A stretch of DNA of 6,782 bases, from positions 1 through 6,782 of the forward strand of contig NZEE01000085.1 in assembly GCA_002688965.1 (NCBI GenBank). The letters run 5' to 3'. The position numbers were made by a program, and so were the translations under genes. The notes beneath the pieces were generated by a model. The model was not told where the DNA came from. It made no database searches and saw nothing but the letters and a program-made list of their open reading frames with translations. Origin of the DNA: an archaeon. GTDB lineage: Archaea; Aenigmatarchaeota; Aenigmatarchaeia; GW2011-AR5; GCA-2688965. How positions within the stretch are numbered: position 1 is the stretch's first letter; every line of letters begins with the position of its first letter. Shown piece after piece: positions 4,753 to 6,782 of the stretch.

Positions 4753-6447
4753 ATGGGAAAATTTATAAATCCAAAAAAATTAAAAGGTCAAGATAAGATA
4801 AATAGAATGAAAGACCTAATGGATAAAATGGGTACTCTAACTGAAAGTAAAACTTTATCGGAACTAGAGTTAATCAAAAAAGGACCTAATGGTGTTGTTT
4901 ATGGTATCATTAGAGAAAATCATAATTATTTTATCAAAACTACGGAAAAAACTTCAGGTACATTTTTATCAGAAGATTTTAATTATGTTGGTGGAGTTAA
5001 AAATAAATTTGATGAGCGATATAATTCATATGCAGAAGCAATTAAACATCTTAATATGAAATTTGATATGTTAAATGAGTCATTTGGTATTGAAGAAAAT
5101 AATAGTATTTTTGAATCGGATGGTATCCCTACAGGTAATGCTAGTGGTATGGCTACAGGATTTGGGTTTGTTGCTGAAGAGGATGATGAAGATGACAAAG
5201 AAGAAATTCAAATAATTAGTGATGAGGAAGAAGTTGAAGAACAGAAAAAAGTTATTAAAGTAGATGCGCCCACTCCAGCTCCCGCACCAGTAGAAGATGA
5301 GGTAGAGGTTGATGAGTTTGCAGTAGAAGATGATTTTGGTGGTGAGGAAGATTTTGAGGCAGAAGGGGAATTTGAAGAAGAGGGAGAATTTGAAGAAGAA
5401 GGAGATGAATACACAAAGAAAATTCAAAAATTAACAGGTAAGGTAACACAATTAATGAGAGATATGGATGAGCCAGATCCAGAATTAGAAAAATATGTTA
5501 TTAATTCGGTAATTTCCGCCGTTGATTTTGAAGAAATGGATGATGAAGATATAGAAGATATTATTGCAAAAATAGAAGGAGAAGAAGATGAAGATTTTAG
5601 TGGAGAAGAAGATGAAGATTTTAGTGGAGAAGAAGATGAAGATTTTGGTGAAGAGGAGTTTGAGTCTGAAGAAGAAATAACTGAAGATTCTGAAGGTGAA
5701 GAAACTTATAACTATGGAGAGGATGAAGGTGCTGATGAAAAAAGATTAAAAGATGATGACTTAAGTAAATCTCATAAAGATGCACTTAAAAAAGATATGG
5801 AATATGATGAAGATCATGAAGATAGAAGAGAAAAAGGAACTAAATTTCAAGAACAACGAAAAATTTCTAAAACTTTTACCAAAAAACAATTAATGGAATC
5901 TTTTTTAAAAAAAAATGCTAATTTAGCTTTAAAAAAAGTTTTAAAAGAAAATAATAGAATTTGTGAAAACTGTATGGGAGGAGGATGTCCTTCATGTGGA
6001 GGTACACATTCGGATGAAGAATGGGCACCACTTAATGAATATAGTGATATAGATATGCTAGCAGGAGATGATGTTGGTGTAGTGGAACAAGAAATGGATG
6101 TAACAACTGCACTTGCAACTGGACAAGATTATTTACGAGCTACTGGGGATTTAGATAGAGATGGTGATGATATACCTAATAGATTAGATGTAGATAATAA
6201 TGATGATGGATCATTAGATTTTGAGACATTTAATGATGGAGATGATTTTATAGAAATTGATATTGATGCCATTATGGGAAATGCTCCGGTTAAGGAACCA
6301 GACATAAAAGAACCCACTACTAAACCTGGCACTAAACCTCGTAAACCAAGATGGAAAAAAATTCCACGACCAAATGTAGATCCAAGACCTAAAGCTAAAG
6401 GTGGAAGAAGAAAATTATCATCACGAAGAAGAGGAATATATAGATAA
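4753..6447 (+). CDS. Large acidic multi-module protein, putative virion or capsid-assembly protein
   Basis: This 564-residue protein is built in blocks. Residues ~1-112 form a folded module (GPNGVVYGIIRENHNYFIKTT, then DFNYVGGVKNKFDERYNSYAEAIKHLNMKF). A long Asp/Glu-rich stretch (~142-335) is interrupted by a Pro/Ala linker (APTPAPAPV, 172-180) and a helical module at ~219-277 (KIQKLTGKVTQLMRDM ... KYVINSVISAVDFEEM). Next come a charged region, a four-cysteine knuckle C404-x2-C407-x4-C412-x2-C415, an Asp-rich loop pair at 466-486 (DLDRDGDD ... DVDNNDDG) like thrombospondin type 3 calcium sites, and a basic Pro/Arg/Lys tail from ~515. I recall similar N-terminal and helical modules in phage virion-associated proteins, but cannot name the family. 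High negative charge and position beside virion-like genes suggest a head-core or scaffold-like role; this is inference. Its TAA overlaps the next gene's ATG by one base. Confidence 0.78.
   Translation: MGKFINPKKLKGQDKINRMKDLMDKMGTLTESKTLSELELIKKGPNGVVYGIIRENHNYFIKTTEKTSGTFLSEDFNYVGGVKNKFDERYNSYAEAIKHLNMKFDMLNESFGIEENNSIFESDGIPTGNASGMATGFGFVAEEDDEDDKEEIQIISDEEEVEEQKKVIKVDAPTPAPAPVEDEVEVDEFAVEDDFGGEEDFEAEGEFEEEGEFEEEGDEYTKKIQKLTGKVTQLMRDMDEPDPELEKYVINSVISAVDFEEMDDEDIEDIIAKIEGEEDEDFSGEEDEDFSGEEDEDFGEEEFESEEEITEDSEGEETYNYGEDEGADEKRLKDDDLSKSHKDALKKDMEYDEDHEDRREKGTKFQEQRKISKTFTKKQLMESFLKKNANLALKKVLKENNRICENCMGGGCPSCGGTHSDEEWAPLNEYSDIDMLAGDDVGVVEQEMDVTTALATGQDYLRATGDLDRDGDDIPNRLDVDNNDDGSLDFETFNDGDDFIEIDIDAIMGNAPVKEPDIKEPTTKPGTKPRKPRWKKIPRPNVDPRPKAKGGRRKLSSRRRGIYR
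5365..5400 (+). repeat. Two 18-bp in-frame units encoding GEFEEE
   Basis: Within the acidic gene, residues 205-210 and 211-216 are both GEFEEE, encoded by adjacent 18-base units that differ only at third codon positions. A related GGEEDFEAE precedes them. This is local duplication that extends the acidic stretch without breaking the frame. Confidence 0.8.
5578..5649 (+). repeat. Three tandem 24-bp units encoding GEEDEDFS/G
   Basis: Units at 5578-5601 and 5602-5625 are identical base for base. The third, at 5626-5649, differs by one base near its end (AGT to GGT, Ser to Gly). Each encodes GEEDEDF plus Ser or Gly. Identity at silent positions points to recent slippage or unequal recombination, and the copy number is likely to vary between related genomes. 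Confidence 0.92.
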
Positions 6448-6782
6448 TGAAATTAGTATATATAAATAAAATAGGGCAAAACTGGAAAGGGAATTTAATT
6501 TATGAATTCCTTTTTTCTGATGTTCTAAAAAATATAGATGCAGATGGATGGGATTCTTATCCTGCCTCTAATAATCCAGAACCACCTGAAGAAAAATTTA
6601 TAAAAAAAACAGGTACCCTTATTACCGAAATTAAATTAGATATAATACAAGAATCTGATTCCTTTGCTATGTGGGACGCAGTTGATGGTATTATTGCTTT
6701 GGCGTGGGAAAATCTTGACGGATATGATGAATATCCTAATAGTAGATTATTTTTTACTTTTGGTGAAGATATAAAATCAGTA
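6447..6782 (+). CDS. Hypothetical protein, 3' end outside the window
   Basis: An open frame of 112 codons starts at the ATG that shares its A with the TAA of the acidic-protein gene (TAATG) and runs to the window edge without a stop. The protein begins MKLVYINKIGQNWKGNLIYEFLFSD, continues with a Pro/Glu loop (NNPEPPEEKF) and then FAMWDAVDGIIALAWENLDGYDEYPNSRLFFTFGED. It is acidic and rich in aromatic residues, with no signal peptide or membrane helix. I do not recognise the family. The one-base stop/start overlap strongly suggests translational coupling to the acidic protein and therefore a related role, perhaps in virion assembly. The beta-strand-like start and Trp/Asp-rich middle suggest a compact folded domain. 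Confidence 0.75.
   Translation, partial: MKLVYINKIGQNWKGNLIYEFLFSDVLKNIDADGWDSYPASNNPEPPEEKFIKKTGTLITEIKLDIIQESDSFAMWDAVDGIIALAWENLDGYDEYPNSRLFFTFGEDIKSV

Noticed and set aside
5080..5449. Several minus-strand open frames opposite the acidic gene (Ser-, Leu- or Phe-rich)
   Set aside because: They are the complements of GAA/GAT-rich repeats, which leave all frames open; the low-complexity composition shows they are shadows.
1..6782. tRNA genes, CRISPR arrays, insertion sequences, attachment sites
   Set aside because: No cloverleaf-like sequence, regularly spaced repeats, transposase motifs or flanking direct repeats were seen; the gaps total under 250 bases.

Overview
The window looks like part of the genome of a tailed bacteriophage, probably a large, AT-rich marine-type virus infecting a member of the Bacteroidota. 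All nine recognisable genes lie on the + strand and are tightly packed, with gaps or overlaps of a few bases except for gaps of 63, 74 and 31 bases. The Bacteroidota link rests on three sequence features. No start codon is preceded by a Shine-Dalgarno sequence; starts sit behind A/T-rich leaders instead. Two of the three longer upstream stretches contain the octamer TAnnTTTG, the -7 element of Bacteroidota promoters. The thymidylate synthase carries an insertion of a type I recall from Bacteroidota and phage ThyA proteins. The host assignment is an inference, not a proof.

Left block (39-2454), DNA metabolism: a beta-class DNA methyltransferase of the SPPY type with no visible restriction partner, an 80-residue protein of unknown function, a small KTSC-domain protein, and a complete thymidylate synthase (ThyA). 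The spacings are 4 bases, 2 bases and an 8-base overlap, so they read as one operon, probably driven by the TAnnTTTG promoter at the left edge.

Middle block (2518-4721): a Pol-beta-type nucleotidyltransferase with intact GS...DxD motifs is followed 3 bases later by a LamG/concanavalin-like protein. After a 74-base promoter-bearing gap comes a 109-residue protein whose first ~75 residues are clearly paralogous to the N-terminus of the LamG protein. This looks like a shared attachment module carrying different C-terminal cargo, probably displayed on the virion.

Right block (4753-6782): a 564-residue, strongly acidic, multi-module protein has tandem Asp/Glu repeats, a four-cysteine knuckle, a thrombospondin-3-like Asp-rich loop pair and a basic tail. 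It is probably a virion or capsid-assembly protein. Its stop codon overlaps the start of a further gene of unknown function that runs off the right edge. I see no tRNA, rRNA, CRISPR array, insertion sequence or attachment site. The most notable points are the paralogous module pair, the architecture of the acidic protein (with an in-frame slippery heptamer just before its Cys knuckle), and the partnerless nucleotidyltransferase beside virion-like genes.
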